Shown one piece after another: positions 1-7,926 of a stretch of DNA of 49,472 nt. The stretch is from contig CAZTMX010000003.1 in NCBI GenBank assembly GCA_964614855.1, forward strand, positions 1 through 49,472, written 5' to 3'. This DNA comes from CAWJHE01 sp964614855. GTDB lineage: Bacteria; Chloroflexota; Anaerolineae; Anaerolineales; UBA4823. How positions within the stretch are numbered: the stretch's first letter is position 1; every line of letters begins with the position of its first letter. The notes beneath the pieces were generated by a model. The model was not told the DNA's origin. It did no database searches and was given only the letters and a program-made list of their open reading frames with translations. The translations under genes were made by a program, and so were the position numbers.

Positions 1-1770
1 CAGCAAGGGGAATGGGTGGTTTCTCCCTCTATGAACTGGGACTACTTGCCTCCCAGAGTCGAAGCTGCCATCGCTGAGCGCCTGCGCAACCTGCCCAAGC
101 CGTACCGTAGGCTCCTCCAAATTGCCAGTATTGAAGGAGAGCGTTTTACCGCCGAAGTCACCGCAAAAATCCTGGGGGAGGATGAACGGCAGGTTTTAAT
201 GCTCTTAAGCACCGAACTGGACCGCCGCTATAAACTGGTCCAGGCGGACAGCAGTCGAAGTGTAAATGGGATCAGGCTTTCTCGCTACCGTTTTCGCCAC
301 AATCTCTTTCAAAAATACCTGTACAGCCAGCTCGATGCGGTCGAGCGCCCTCAATTACATGAACAAGTTGGTCGTGTTTTAGAAGAGCATAGCTCCGGAA
401 TGCTGGAAGAAATCGCCGTACAACTGGCGCACCATTTTACAATGGCCGGTCTCCCCACGAAAGTGATCCATTACCTTCAACTTGCAGGCCGCCTGGCAAC
501 CCGCCTCTCAAGCTTTGAAGAAGCAATTACGCATTTCAAAACAGCCCTATCATTGTTGGCGAACGAGCCTGAAACACCTGATAAAAGCCTGCAGGAGCTG
601 GATCTTCTGCTGTATCTGAGCGTGCCCATCATGCTGGGTCATGGATACGGTTCTTCGGATCTGGGCCCTGTATGCAGCCGGATGGTACAGCTTCTGAACT
701 TCATCCCCTTAAAGCCGGAGATGTTTCCCATCATGCATGCCATTGTTTCATACTACTCCATGCGTGCAGAATACGAGAAATCGCTGGCGATCCTACATCA
801 ATGGGCGCATACGGTTGAAAGTAGTGGGGACGATTTGTTCCTCCATGTAATCAGCTGGGGGATTGGTCATAACTCGCTTTGGTTAGGGGAATTAAGAGAA
901 GCTGTAACACGGCTGGAAAAAATGAGTGGTTTCTACACCCCTCACCAGCACCGCAATCTGCACCATGTTTTGGGTTCAGACCCGGGGGTATCCAGCTTAT
1001 GCTGGTCTTCCTGGGCACTCTGGCTGCTCGGTTATGCAGAAAAGGCGCTTCTGCGCGGCCGGCAGGCGATTGATCTCAGCCTGGCGTTGGGGGATGCGCA
1101 GCGCCAACGGTTCGCAAAAATGCTCACGGCTTTCCTGCACTTGCTGATGAGAGAACCAGAGGAGTCGAATGCGCTGATCCAATCCTGCTCTTCCCTGGTA
1201 GCGCAGCACTCGATGTCGCTTTTCGCGGCAGATATGGAGTTCCTGGGGGGGTTCTACCAGATCCACAAGGGAGAACCGGATGCCGGTCTGGAGAGTATTG
1301 CGAGAGGGATGGATGTTATCCAGAGCGTCGGGGTCCGGAGTATGTTTTCCATGCGGCTCACGCTGCAGGCTGAAGCCTATCTTCGCTGCAACTATCCAGG
1401 TAAAGCCGCCCATCTGCTCCAACAGGCAGAGGAGTTCATCGCAGAAACCGGCGAGAGGTTCTACTATGCCGAAGTATTGCGATTGAAGGGAGTTGCACTG
1501 CTTGATCTATCTCCGAACAGGTCAGCCGAATCCGAATCTTATTTCTGCCAGGCACTGCAGGTAGCAAGTGCACAAGAAGCCAGGGCCCTCGAGCTGCGCG
1601 CCGCGGTGAGCCTTGCACGCTTGTGGAAAAATCAGAACCGCCTGGTGGATGCCCGGAATGTGCTGGCTAAAATTTACGGCTGGTTCAGCGAAGGGTTTGA
1701 TACCCCTGATTTAGAAGAGGCTCGCGCACTGCTGAAGACATTGGATGATGGGCTTTTATCCCGGCAATAG
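1..1770 (+). CDS. C-terminal part of a TPR-containing ATPase-type regulator (5' truncated)
   Basis: The reading frame is open from base 1, so the N-terminus lies outside the window. The visible 590 residues begin with a short all-helical region with a run of the kind LPKPYRRLLQIASIEG, as found just after the NTPase domain of MalT-like and adenylate-cyclase-associated STAND ATPases. This is followed by many helical repeats of TPR style (for example the AGRLATRLSSFEEAITHFKTAL block near residue 165). The missing N-terminal part probably holds the nucleotide-binding domain and perhaps a cyclase or BTAD-type domain. No DNA-binding domain is visible at the C-terminus. A signal-transduction role is an inference from architecture. 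The gene stands apart from the respiratory genes and is followed by a strong hairpin. Confidence 0.7.
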   Translation, partial: QQGEWVVSPSMNWDYLPPRVEAAIAERLRNLPKPYRRLLQIASIEGERFTAEVTAKILGEDERQVLMLLSTELDRRYKLVQADSSRSVNGIRLSRYRFRHNLFQKYLYSQLDAVERPQLHEQVGRVLEEHSSGMLEEIAVQLAHHFTMAGLPTKVIHYLQLAGRLATRLSSFEEAITHFKTALSLLANEPETPDKSLQELDLLLYLSVPIMLGHGYGSSDLGPVCSRMVQLLNFIPLKPEMFPIMHAIVSYYSMRAEYEKSLAILHQWAHTVESSGDDLFLHVISWGIGHNSLWLGELREAVTRLEKMSGFYTPHQHRNLHHVLGSDPGVSSLCWSSWALWLLGYAEKALLRGRQAIDLSLALGDAQRQRFAKMLTAFLHLLMREPEESNALIQSCSSLVAQHSMSLFAADMEFLGGFYQIHKGEPDAGLESIARGMDVIQSVGVRSMFSMRLTLQAEAYLRCNYPGKAAHLLQQAEEFIAETGERFYYAEVLRLKGVALLDLSPNRSAESESYFCQALQVASAQEARALELRAAVSLARLWKNQNRLVDARNVLAKIYGWFSEGFDTPDLEEARALLKTLDDGLLSRQ

Positions 1771-1844
1771 CGTGCTTTCTCCAGTAAACCGGCGAAACGA
1801 CCTGCGAAACCTATGGGGATGTCTTGATCCTGTATGTGGGTCGC

Positions 1845-1884
1845 AAAAAAACTTAGGGGCTGCCCTTTCTCTTAGGGCAGCCCC
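1845..1884. terminator. Strong GC hairpin next to an A-tract, probable terminator
   Basis: GGGGCTGCCC (1856-1865) pairs perfectly with GGGCAGCCCC (1875-1884) around a 9-base loop. Seven A residues lie at 1845-1851, so the classical hairpin plus U-tract arrangement exists only for leftward transcripts. It may still stop rightward read-through from the TPR gene ending at 1770. Confidence 0.6.
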
Positions 1885-1963
1885 ACCGGTGTGTTATACT
1901 AAATTCCTCACGGCTTCATCGTTCTCTTCCATTTGGCGTTGGTTCACCAGATATCTTTGATCC

Positions 1964-2944
1964 ATGGTTCGTACCCCTCGCCTCAAATTTCCGCTCCTGA
2001 TCCTTACGTTCCTCCTCGCCTGGCTCGTATCTCCCCTGCAAACCCTGGCACAAAGCGAGACCCCAACAGACCTGGTGAACGCGGTCAACGACCTGCGCAT
2101 CTCGCTCGGCCTGACACCCTACCAGATCGATCCATGGCTGATGGAGCTCGCCCAATCGCACTCGGAGTATCAAGCCCGCACCCAGACCAGCACCCACATC
2201 CACGAGGATGGCTCTTTGCCGACCGACCTGGGGCTGGTGGAGAACGTTGCCGGCGGGGACAACGGTGTGGTAACCGTGGATATCGTAGTCAACCACATCT
2301 AGGTGGACGAGGGCCACCGCCGCACACTGGTGGGCTATCCAGGCGGTTGGGTCGGGGCAGGCATCGCTTTATCAGCTAACGGGACTTTATTTTACACTTT
2401 TGAGCTGCGCCCCAGTGATGCTGCCAGCGGGCTTACCGCTGCACCCTCCGGCGATGGCATTTACCAGGCTGGACCGTCGCCCACCTTTGCTCCATACCTC
2501 ACCAGCACACCCGCCGGAGACGGCTCCATCTCCCACACCGTGTTGGAGGGGGATACCCTGTGGAGCATCGCCATCTCCTACGGCATCAGCGTGAACACGA
2601 TCCGCGACTTGAACGGCATCCCCAGCGATGTCACCAACATCCTGGTCGGGCAAAACCTGCTTATCTTCCCTGCCGGCTCTGCGCCTGCGCCCCCAACCGA
2701 GCAACCGGGTGCGACTGCCACGCTGACAGCAATCCCCAACGAGCCTGATCCAACTGCCACCCAGGCGCCCAGTCCAACCCCCATTAGCGTGCCAGTAGGG
2801 ACATCCACACCAAGCCCAACCAACTCTCCAACAGGAAATCTCCGCGCCCGCCTTCTTGGCAAACCATTTATCCTGCCGGTTGCCGCCATTGCCTTCGCGA
2901 TAGTTGGTTTGCTTCTTATTATTTACAGCAACAGGAAGCACTAG
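1964..2944 (+). pseudogene. Secreted CAP-domain plus LysM surface protein interrupted by an in-frame amber stop
   Basis: Two consecutive open stretches lie in the same frame, separated only by TAG at 2300-2302. The first (1964-2299) starts with a signal peptide (basic MVRTPRLK then a hydrophobic run) and the first half of a CAP/SCP domain (VNAVNDLRISLGLTPY, then AQSHSEYQA). The second half resumes right after the stop with VDEGHRRTLVG, the CAP motif that is normally preceded by Trp. TGG changed to TAG explains the break. After the CAP domain come a LysM repeat (SHTVLEGDTLWSIAISYGIS, peptidoglycan binding), a long Thr/Pro-rich linker, and a C-terminal membrane helix ending in NRKH. The intact protein would be a cell-surface, wall-binding protein of about 326 residues. 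It could be a real nonsense mutation, a sequencing error, or a read-through product; a GTG at 2303 could restart translation but without a signal peptide. Confidence 0.7.
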
Positions 2945-3074
2945 ACAAATTTTCCAGGAAAATGCTTATCTACTACTGTCCGGCTCTCAAGATAAACAAA
3001 TAGATCGCTCAGGATGTGTTGGATAATCTTATAGTGCCAGAATTTTTCGATCCTGGGCAAATTCTAATTCCCTA

Positions 3075-3103
3075 TTGACTCTTTCTATACTAATCAGTAT
3101 ACT
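3075..3103 (+). promoter_or_regulatory. Sigma-70-type promoter of the TetR gene
   Basis: TTGACT (3075-3080) and TATACT (3098-3103) are separated by exactly 17 bases, a near-consensus housekeeping promoter 49 bases upstream of the TetR start codon. The -10 hexamer and the spacer overlap the first operator copy, which suggests direct repression. Confidence 0.7.
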
Positions 3104-3140
3104 CTATACCAATCAGTATACAAACCACTTGATTGGTATA
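3086..3140 (+). promoter_or_regulatory. TetR operator cluster: two direct palindromic copies and one inverted half-site
   Basis: TATACTAATCAGTATA (3086-3101) and TATACCAATCAGTATA (3105-3120) are repeated with a 19-base period, each with TATAC...GTATA ends that form a dyad. TGATTGGTATA (3130-3140) is the inverse complement of the start of the second copy. The sites sit between the -35 element and the start codon of the TetR regulator, as expected for autorepression. Confidence 0.65.
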
Positions 3141-3151
3141 GAGAGGTTCTT

Positions 3152-3724
3152 ATGGATCACGACCCACTGCTCGATCACGCAAATGCCGAGCGGATACTCG
3201 AAGAAGGATGGCAGCTATTTCAGCAGCGAGGCTATCGCGGCGCCACCATTGACGAGTTGTGCCAGCGCTGCCAGCTGAGCAAACCCACCCTTTACTATTA
3301 CTTCAAAGATAAGGAAAACCTGTTCGTCCAGGTGCTGCAGCACAAACTGCTGGTCTTTCAAGCTACAGCCGAGCAACCCGGTTCTCTAAGCGAACGCCTG
3401 CAGGCAGTTGCCGAGACGATCTTTACCAGCTTCCAAAAAGAGTATTCCCCCCTTTTACGCGACCGAGAGCATATCAAAAACCCGGAGAATCTCAAAAAAA
3501 TCCGCGATGCCTTCCGCAGTGGGCTTTTTGGACCGCTAACTGCCATCATGCAGTCGGGCATCGAGGCGGGAGAGTTAAAAGACGATCGGCCGGAAACACT
3601 CACCCTTATCTTCCTGGGAACGATCAATTTCTTTATCGGCAAGGCAGAGGTGATGAAGCTGGATCATCCTGCCCTGGCTCGCAAATTGACCACATATTTT
3701 TTGGAGGGAGCGAAAAAATCATGA
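3152..3724 (+). CDS. TetR/AcrR-family transcriptional regulator
   Basis: This 190-residue protein has the TetR N-terminal helix-turn-helix at about residues 10-55: AERILEEGWQLFQQRGYRGA, followed by TIDELCQRCQLSKPTLYYYF and then KDKENLF, the standard signature. The rest is helical and variable, as expected for the ligand-binding and dimerisation half; the ligand cannot be read from sequence. The start codon at 3152 follows GAGAGG. The stop overlaps the start of the next gene by 4 bases (ATGA), so the two are translationally coupled and the membrane protein is the probable regulated target. The upstream repeats support autorepression. Confidence 0.9.
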   Translation: MDHDPLLDHANAERILEEGWQLFQQRGYRGATIDELCQRCQLSKPTLYYYFKDKENLFVQVLQHKLLVFQATAEQPGSLSERLQAVAETIFTSFQKEYSPLLRDREHIKNPENLKKIRDAFRSGLFGPLTAIMQSGIEAGELKDDRPETLTLIFLGTINFFIGKAEVMKLDHPALARKLTTYFLEGAKKS

Positions 3725-4482
3725 ATGAGACAATCATCGCCTGGTTTGAGAGCATCTTCAATGTCACTTATCTTCTGGCTGTCTGGTATTTTGTCTACCT
3801 GATGACCAAAGCCATGGATACGGTGGAGCCCCAGGACCGCCGCACCGCGGGGCTGGTGCGCATGGCGTTTATTTTGCTGGCTGCCGGCGACACGGGGCAT
3901 GTCGGTTTGCGAGTGGTAGCCCACCTGCTCGGTGGGAAAGAGACACAGGTCGTCTTCCTGGGAACCCCGATGAGCCTGATCGGTTTGGGAACCCTGGCGA
4001 CGGCGTATACGGTCACCCTGTTCTATATGCTGTTTGTGTATGTCTGGCTGGCGCGTTACCAGCAGCGAGCCAATTGGTTTACCAATACGCTCTTAGCCGC
4101 CGGCGTCTTGCGGCTGGTCTTCATGGCGTTGCCGGCAAACGAGTGGGGCAGCCTGCTCCCGCCCCAACCTATCAGCCTGTACCGCAACCTGCCTTTGATC
4201 TTGCAGGGGCTCGGGGTCATGGGGTTGATCCTGTACAGTGCCTACCAGACGCGCGATACCTCCTTCCAGTGGATCGGATGGATGATTGCGATATCTTACG
4301 CATTCTACATCCCGGTGATCCTTTTTGCCCACCGCCTGCCCCTGGTTGGGTTATTGATGATCCCGAAAACCTGCGCCTACCTGGTCGTCGCCTGGATCGC
4401 GTACAAAGGCCTTTGGAGACGCACTAAACCCAGCCCACAGAACGAGCGTACCGCGACCCCTGACGTTTCTGTGGCGATATAA
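3721..4482 (+). CDS. Seven-helix integral membrane protein of unknown function, coupled to TetR
   Basis: The 253-residue product has about seven hydrophobic segments, starting with FNVTYLLAVWYFVYLMTKAM and ending with LMIPKTCAYLVVAWIAYKGL, then a short polar tail. I do not recognise the family. It shares an operon with the TetR regulator (4-base overlap). His and Asp residues inside the second segment (AAGDTGHVGLRVVAH) could bind a ligand or metal, but this is speculation. A small transporter or sensor under TetR control is the most economical guess. Confidence 0.75.
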   Translation: MNETIIAWFESIFNVTYLLAVWYFVYLMTKAMDTVEPQDRRTAGLVRMAFILLAAGDTGHVGLRVVAHLLGGKETQVVFLGTPMSLIGLGTLATAYTVTLFYMLFVYVWLARYQQRANWFTNTLLAAGVLRLVFMALPANEWGSLLPPQPISLYRNLPLILQGLGVMGLILYSAYQTRDTSFQWIGWMIAISYAFYIPVILFAHRLPLVGLLMIPKTCAYLVVAWIAYKGLWRRTKPSPQNERTATPDVSVAI

Positions 4483-4572
4483 ACAACATACTGGGCAGGC
4501 GCGTGGTATTATTTACCTCCCGCCTGGAAAATTACGGCAATTATCAATTCGCGGGAAAGAGGATCTCAATCC

Positions 4573-5034
4573 ATGAATTTGAGAGAATGGCTTGTCAAGC
4601 TAAATCCAGCTTTGTCGAAGAAGTGGCTGTTGGTCCTGGCAGGGGTGATATGGACCGGTGTCGGCGTCTTGCTTCTGCAGTATGCAATCCGCTGGCTGTC
4701 ACACCCCATCTCAACAATGTCCATTCTACTTGGCTTGCTTGGCTTGTTAATCTCAATCGCAGTCAACCGGTTGATGTTTTCCCGCCTGGCTACCAAGAAT
4801 ATCAAGCGGATTATATCTTCCAAGGACAAAGCCTGCGTTTTTTCCTTTCAAGCCTGGACAGGCTACCTGATCGTGCCCATCATGATCACCTTGGGTCTCG
4901 TCATGCGCAACTCTGCCCTCCCCAAGCCGTATCTGGCTGTGGTTTATGCCGCAATCGGTGGGGCTTTGTTCCAGGCAAGCCTGATGTATTACCAGGGCTA
5001 CTTCCAGGTCGTCCATTCCACCTCAGCGAATTAA
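4573..5034 (+). CDS. Small four-helix membrane protein, unknown
   Basis: The 153-residue protein has about four hydrophobic segments: KKWLLVLAGVIWTGVGVLLL, a second near residues 45-65, and two near residues 95-140. A basic stretch (TKNIKRIISSKDK) lies in the middle. No motif allows a functional call. An AAAGAGG element lies 11-17 bases before the ATG. A 90-base gap separates it from the previous gene, so it may have its own promoter. It converges on hemB across a GC-rich hairpin. Confidence 0.7.
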   Translation: MNLREWLVKLNPALSKKWLLVLAGVIWTGVGVLLLQYAIRWLSHPISTMSILLGLLGLLISIAVNRLMFSRLATKNIKRIISSKDKACVFSFQAWTGYLIVPIMITLGLVMRNSALPKPYLAVVYAAIGGALFQASLMYYQGYFQVVHSTSAN

Positions 5035-5040
5035 CAACCC

Positions 5041-5086
5041 GCGGCCGGGGCGTAAAGGCGTGTAGGACGCCAACGCCGCCGGCCGC
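5041..5086. terminator. GC-rich nested hairpin between convergent genes
   Basis: GCGGCCGG (5041-5048) pairs with CCGGCCGC (5079-5086), and an inner GGCGT/ACGCC stem (5049-5053 with 5067-5071) nests inside. It lies between two convergent genes and probably acts in both directions, though no U-tract follows on either strand. Confidence 0.5.
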
Positions 5087-5110
5087 GACGGTAACAAATC
5101 TCAACTGCAA

Positions 5111-6169
5111 TTACTTAAGCCATTTTGCCGCATCCAGCGCGTGGTAGGTGATGATCACATCCGCGCCAGCGCGTTTGATCGAAGTCAATATCTCCAGCGT
5201 GATTTTCGCTTCATCGATCCAACCCTTGGCTGCGGCAGCTTTCACCAGCGCATACTCGCCACTGACATTGTAGGCGCCCAACGGCATTTCGGGGAAGTTA
5301 TCTTTTACCATTTGAATGACATCCAGGTATGCCAGGGCGGGCTTGACCATCAACATATCCGCCCCTTCGGAGATATCCAGTGCGGCTTCTCGCAGCGCTT
5401 CGCGTGCGTTGCCGGTGTCCATCTGGTGGGACTTGCGGTCGCCAAATTTCGGTGCACCTTCAGCTGCTTCTCGGAAGGGACCATAAAACGAAGATGCGTA
5501 CTTGATCGCATAAGACAGGATGGGCAGGTTTTCATATCCTGCCAGGTCTAACGCCCCACGAATTGCGCCTACCATGCCGTCAATCATCCCAGAAGGAGCC
5601 ACGATGTCCGCTCCGCATTCCGCGTGCGAAACAGCCACCTTGCCCAGAATCTCTAAGGTCGGATCGTTGAGCACATAGCCTTCGGGCAAGCCCGGGTGCG
5701 GCCTGGGTGCAGATGGAGCCGGGGCAATATTCAGAACCCCGCAGTGCCCGTGATCGGTGTATTCACACATGCAAATATCCGTTACGATCAACAGGGAGGG
5801 GATTTCTTTCTTGATCGCCCGGATTGCTTGCTGGATAATGCCGTCTGGGGCAAAGTTTTCCTTGCCGATGGGGTCTTTTTCAGCCGGGATGCCAAACAGG
5901 AGGATCGCCGGGATACCGGCTATGGCAGCCTGCTCAGCTTCTCGAACCGCTTCCGCCACCGAAAGCTGCGCGATGCCGGGCATGGATGAGATGGGCGTCC
6001 TGCCCTCGCCATGCCGTACAAACATGGGGTAAATCAGATCGCGCACGTTCAATTCAGTCTCACGCATCATGGCTCTTATGGCTTCGTTTTGCCGCAACCT
6101 GCGCGGGCGCTCGATCATCGAATAACTGCTCATCGCATTCTGTTTACCAATTCGATTATTTTGTATCAT
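5111..6169 (-). CDS. hemB: Porphobilinogen synthase (5-aminolevulinate dehydratase)
   Basis: HemB condenses two 5-aminolevulinate molecules to porphobilinogen, the first common step of tetrapyrrole synthesis. The protein contains DLIYPMFVRHGEG near residue 43, the Cys-rich metal-binding stretch DICMCEYTDHGHCGVL (C-x-C-x7-C, as in zinc-dependent HemB), and the Schiff-base lysine regions SYAIKYASSFYGPF and MLMVKPALAYLDVI. It is 352 residues, about 25 longer than usual at the N-terminus, so an internal ATG (for instance at SSYSMIERPRRLRQ) may be the true start. The start given overlaps the hemD stop by 4 bases (ATGA). It is the last gene of the hemC-hemD-hemB operon, which together with the divergent cysG/cobA-type genes makes siroheme for DsrAB. 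Confidence 0.95.
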   Translation of the reverse strand: MIQNNRIGKQNAMSSYSMIERPRRLRQNEAIRAMMRETELNVRDLIYPMFVRHGEGRTPISSMPGIAQLSVAEAVREAEQAAIAGIPAILLFGIPAEKDPIGKENFAPDGIIQQAIRAIKKEIPSLLIVTDICMCEYTDHGHCGVLNIAPAPSAPRPHPGLPEGYVLNDPTLEILGKVAVSHAECGADIVAPSGMIDGMVGAIRGALDLAGYENLPILSYAIKYASSFYGPFREAAEGAPKFGDRKSHQMDTGNAREALREAALDISEGADMLMVKPALAYLDVIQMVKDNFPEMPLGAYNVSGEYALVKAAAAKGWIDEAKITLEILTSIKRAGADVIITYHALDAAKWLK

Positions 6170-6936
6170 CCTTTTTCCTTTGCAGTGCTTTGCAATAACT
6201 TGACCAGCCCTGCTGTTGTATATTCTTCCGCCATCACGAGATTGTGAAACCCGTAGTCGATGGCAGTTTGTTGTGTGATGGGTCCTATACAGGCAACGAT
6301 GGGGCCGCCCGCCAGGCGCAGCGGGTCCAACCCGGCTTGCCGGACCAGGCGCACAAAGTTTTCCACAGTGGATGAACTGGTAAATGTCACCACATCCACC
6401 CCAGAGCGTAAGGCTGCCAATCCTTCTGGATCGATCTCAGCTGGTGCAGTCTTGTAAACTGAAATTTCATGGACAATCCCACCTGCTTCCAGGATTGCCT
6501 CGGGCAGCGCCTTGCGAGCGATGTCCGCGCGCGGAAGCAAAACCCAGCGCCCGCGCAAATCTCCCAATCCAGGCAAGATGGCTTCAGCCACGTATTCTCC
6601 TGGGATAAAATCCGGTTTTACCCCTTGCTGCTGCAGCGCCTCAGCGGTGACGACTCCAATAGCGGCGGTTTTCAAACCGCAAAAGAGTTCCCCCGGCTCT
6701 TCAACTCCCCTGATCGAGCGCAGCGTCTCAAAGAAAAGGGCCACACCGTTGACCGAGGTGAACACCACCCAATCGTAGCTTTCAAGCTTTTTAATAGCTT
6801 GTTCCAGGATGATATTAGGTTCAATCGGGCGGATTTCTATCACCGGGAAGAAAACAGGTTCAAACCCGGCATCTGTCAGGGCTTGCGCAAAAGTTATCGA
6901 TTGCGAACGGGGGCGAGTGACCAGGACCTTAATCAC
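6166..6936 (-). CDS. hemD: Uroporphyrinogen-III synthase
   Basis: HemD closes hydroxymethylbilane with inversion of ring D to give uroporphyrinogen III. The 256-residue protein begins IKVLVTRPRSQSITFAQAL, the usual HemD N-terminus, and carries the weakly conserved signatures YDWVVFTSVNGV (near residue 54) and DVVTFTSSSTVENFV (near residue 183) followed by PIVACIGPITQQTA. The start codon is GTG, overlapping the hemC TGA (GTGA), which indicates translational coupling. Length and fold motifs are normal for a stand-alone HemD, with no fusion to a methyltransferase. Confidence 0.93.
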   Translation of the reverse strand: MIKVLVTRPRSQSITFAQALTDAGFEPVFFPVIEIRPIEPNIILEQAIKKLESYDWVVFTSVNGVALFFETLRSIRGVEEPGELFCGLKTAAIGVVTAEALQQQGVKPDFIPGEYVAEAILPGLGDLRGRWVLLPRADIARKALPEAILEAGGIVHEISVYKTAPAEIDPEGLAALRSGVDVVTFTSSSTVENFVRLVRQAGLDPLRLAGGPIVACIGPITQQTAIDYGFHNLVMAEEYTTAGLVKLLQSTAKEKG

Positions 6937-7859
6937 GCTGTGCTTCCCCTGGAACCCGAAACCAGCTCACATGCCCCCTGTGCAGCCGCCTGCTGTGCCA
7001 GGCGCATGCCCAACTCCACTGGATCGGCGCCTGTTCCAGCAACCCGGATGATACGGCTGCCATCCACGGAGGCCACCAGGCCGGTCAAGTGGATCTCCAG
7101 GGGCTCACCGCGGGTTGTTGCATAGGCTGCTACTGGGAGCGCACATCCGCAGCCAAGCCCCTGTAGAAAATTGCGTTCGGCTGTCACAGCAGCACGGGAT
7201 GGGGCATGATCCAGCGTAGAAAGCAGGGACAAGGTGGCAGTATCACCGGCGCGGCATTGCACCGCCAGGGCACCCTGCCCGGGAGCCGGCAGCATCACCT
7301 CTAACGGCAGCCATTGGGTGATATTGACCTCCAACCCCAGGCGGATCAGACCAGCACCCGCCAGCAGGATTGCATCGTACCCCCCCTCCAGGGCCTTTCT
7401 CAAGCGGGTATCCACATTGCCGCGCAAGGAACCAATTCGCAGGTCGGGGCGAGCAGCTAAAACCTGGGCGGCACGGCGCGTGCTGGATGTTCCCACAACA
7501 GCGCCAGGCGGCAGGCTTTCAAGGGTGTGCCCCTGCCGGGAAATCAGTGCATCCCGTACTTCGGATCGGGCAGGGATACAACCAATCACCAACCCATCCG
7601 GGTTGGTGACAGGCAAATCCTTTAGCGAATGAACTGCACAATCTACCCTGCCGGATAACAACTCGTGTTCAAGTTCTAATGTGAACACACCTTTCCCACC
7701 GATCTCAGGCAAAGGCTTATCCAGGGCTCGATCGCCTTGGGTAAGCATTAGCTTTTGATCACAGATTAAGCCGGGGTGCGCGGCCTGTAAGGCATGGATC
7801 ACAGATGTTGTTTGCCAGCAGGCCAGAGTAGAAGTGCGGGTAGCAAAAACCAGTTTCAT
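6933..7859 (-). CDS. hemC: Hydroxymethylbilane synthase (porphobilinogen deaminase)
   Basis: HemC polymerises four porphobilinogen units. The protein starts KLVFATRTSTLACWQT, the conserved N-terminus, and has CAVHSLKDLP near residue 80, GTSSTRRAAQVLAARPDL and RGNVDTRLRKA in the middle, and the dipyrromethane-cofactor cysteine in NFLQGLGCGCALPVA near residue 230. I placed the start at the ATG at 7859, where the family N-terminus begins; a TTG at 7889 is in frame but is not supported by homology and lies inside the promoter. It heads the hemCDB operon and is divergent from the siroheme synthase gene, with 65 bases between the start codons. Confidence 0.95.
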   Translation of the reverse strand: MKLVFATRTSTLACWQTTSVIHALQAAHPGLICDQKLMLTQGDRALDKPLPEIGGKGVFTLELEHELLSGRVDCAVHSLKDLPVTNPDGLVIGCIPARSEVRDALISRQGHTLESLPPGAVVGTSSTRRAAQVLAARPDLRIGSLRGNVDTRLRKALEGGYDAILLAGAGLIRLGLEVNITQWLPLEVMLPAPGQGALAVQCRAGDTATLSLLSTLDHAPSRAAVTAERNFLQGLGCGCALPVAAYATTRGEPLEIHLTGLVASVDGSRIIRVAGTGADPVELGMRLAQQAAAQGACELVSGSRGSTA

Positions 7860-7888
7860 GAAACAGCTTTGGCCTTGAGATATGATCA

Positions 7889-7926
7889 ATTGACTAAATT
7901 ATATCATTATGATTAAATTTATCAAT
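7889..7926. promoter_or_regulatory. Dyad with overlapping divergent promoters for hemC and the siroheme synthase gene
   Basis: The 38-base stretch is a near-perfect dyad: ATTGA, TAAATT and ATCAT blocks (7889-7907) are mirrored around base 7908 as ATGAT, AATTTA and TCAAT (7909-7926). It contains a leftward promoter, TTGATA (7925-7920) and TATAAT (7903-7898), spacer 16, and a rightward promoter, TTGACT (7890-7895) and TTAAAT (7913-7918), spacer 17. The two promoters occupy the same DNA, so polymerase binding should be mutually exclusive. The rightward -10 ends only 6 bases before the ATG at 7925, so that transcript may be leaderless. Confidence 0.6.

Noticed and set aside
2303..2944. Independent LysM gene starting at GTG 2303
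   Set aside because: It begins in the middle of a CAP domain motif, lacks a signal peptide, and is in frame with the upstream part; a broken single gene explains it better.
4503..5147. Long open frame over the small membrane protein gene
   Set aside because: It runs in another frame over the membrane protein at 4573 and the hairpin at 5041, with a mixed low-quality composition and no domain.
7889..7926. FNR/CRP-type site in the siroheme promoter dyad
   Set aside because: The half-sites TTGAC/TTGAT are too far apart for a TTGAT-N4-ATCAA box; they are better read as -35 elements.
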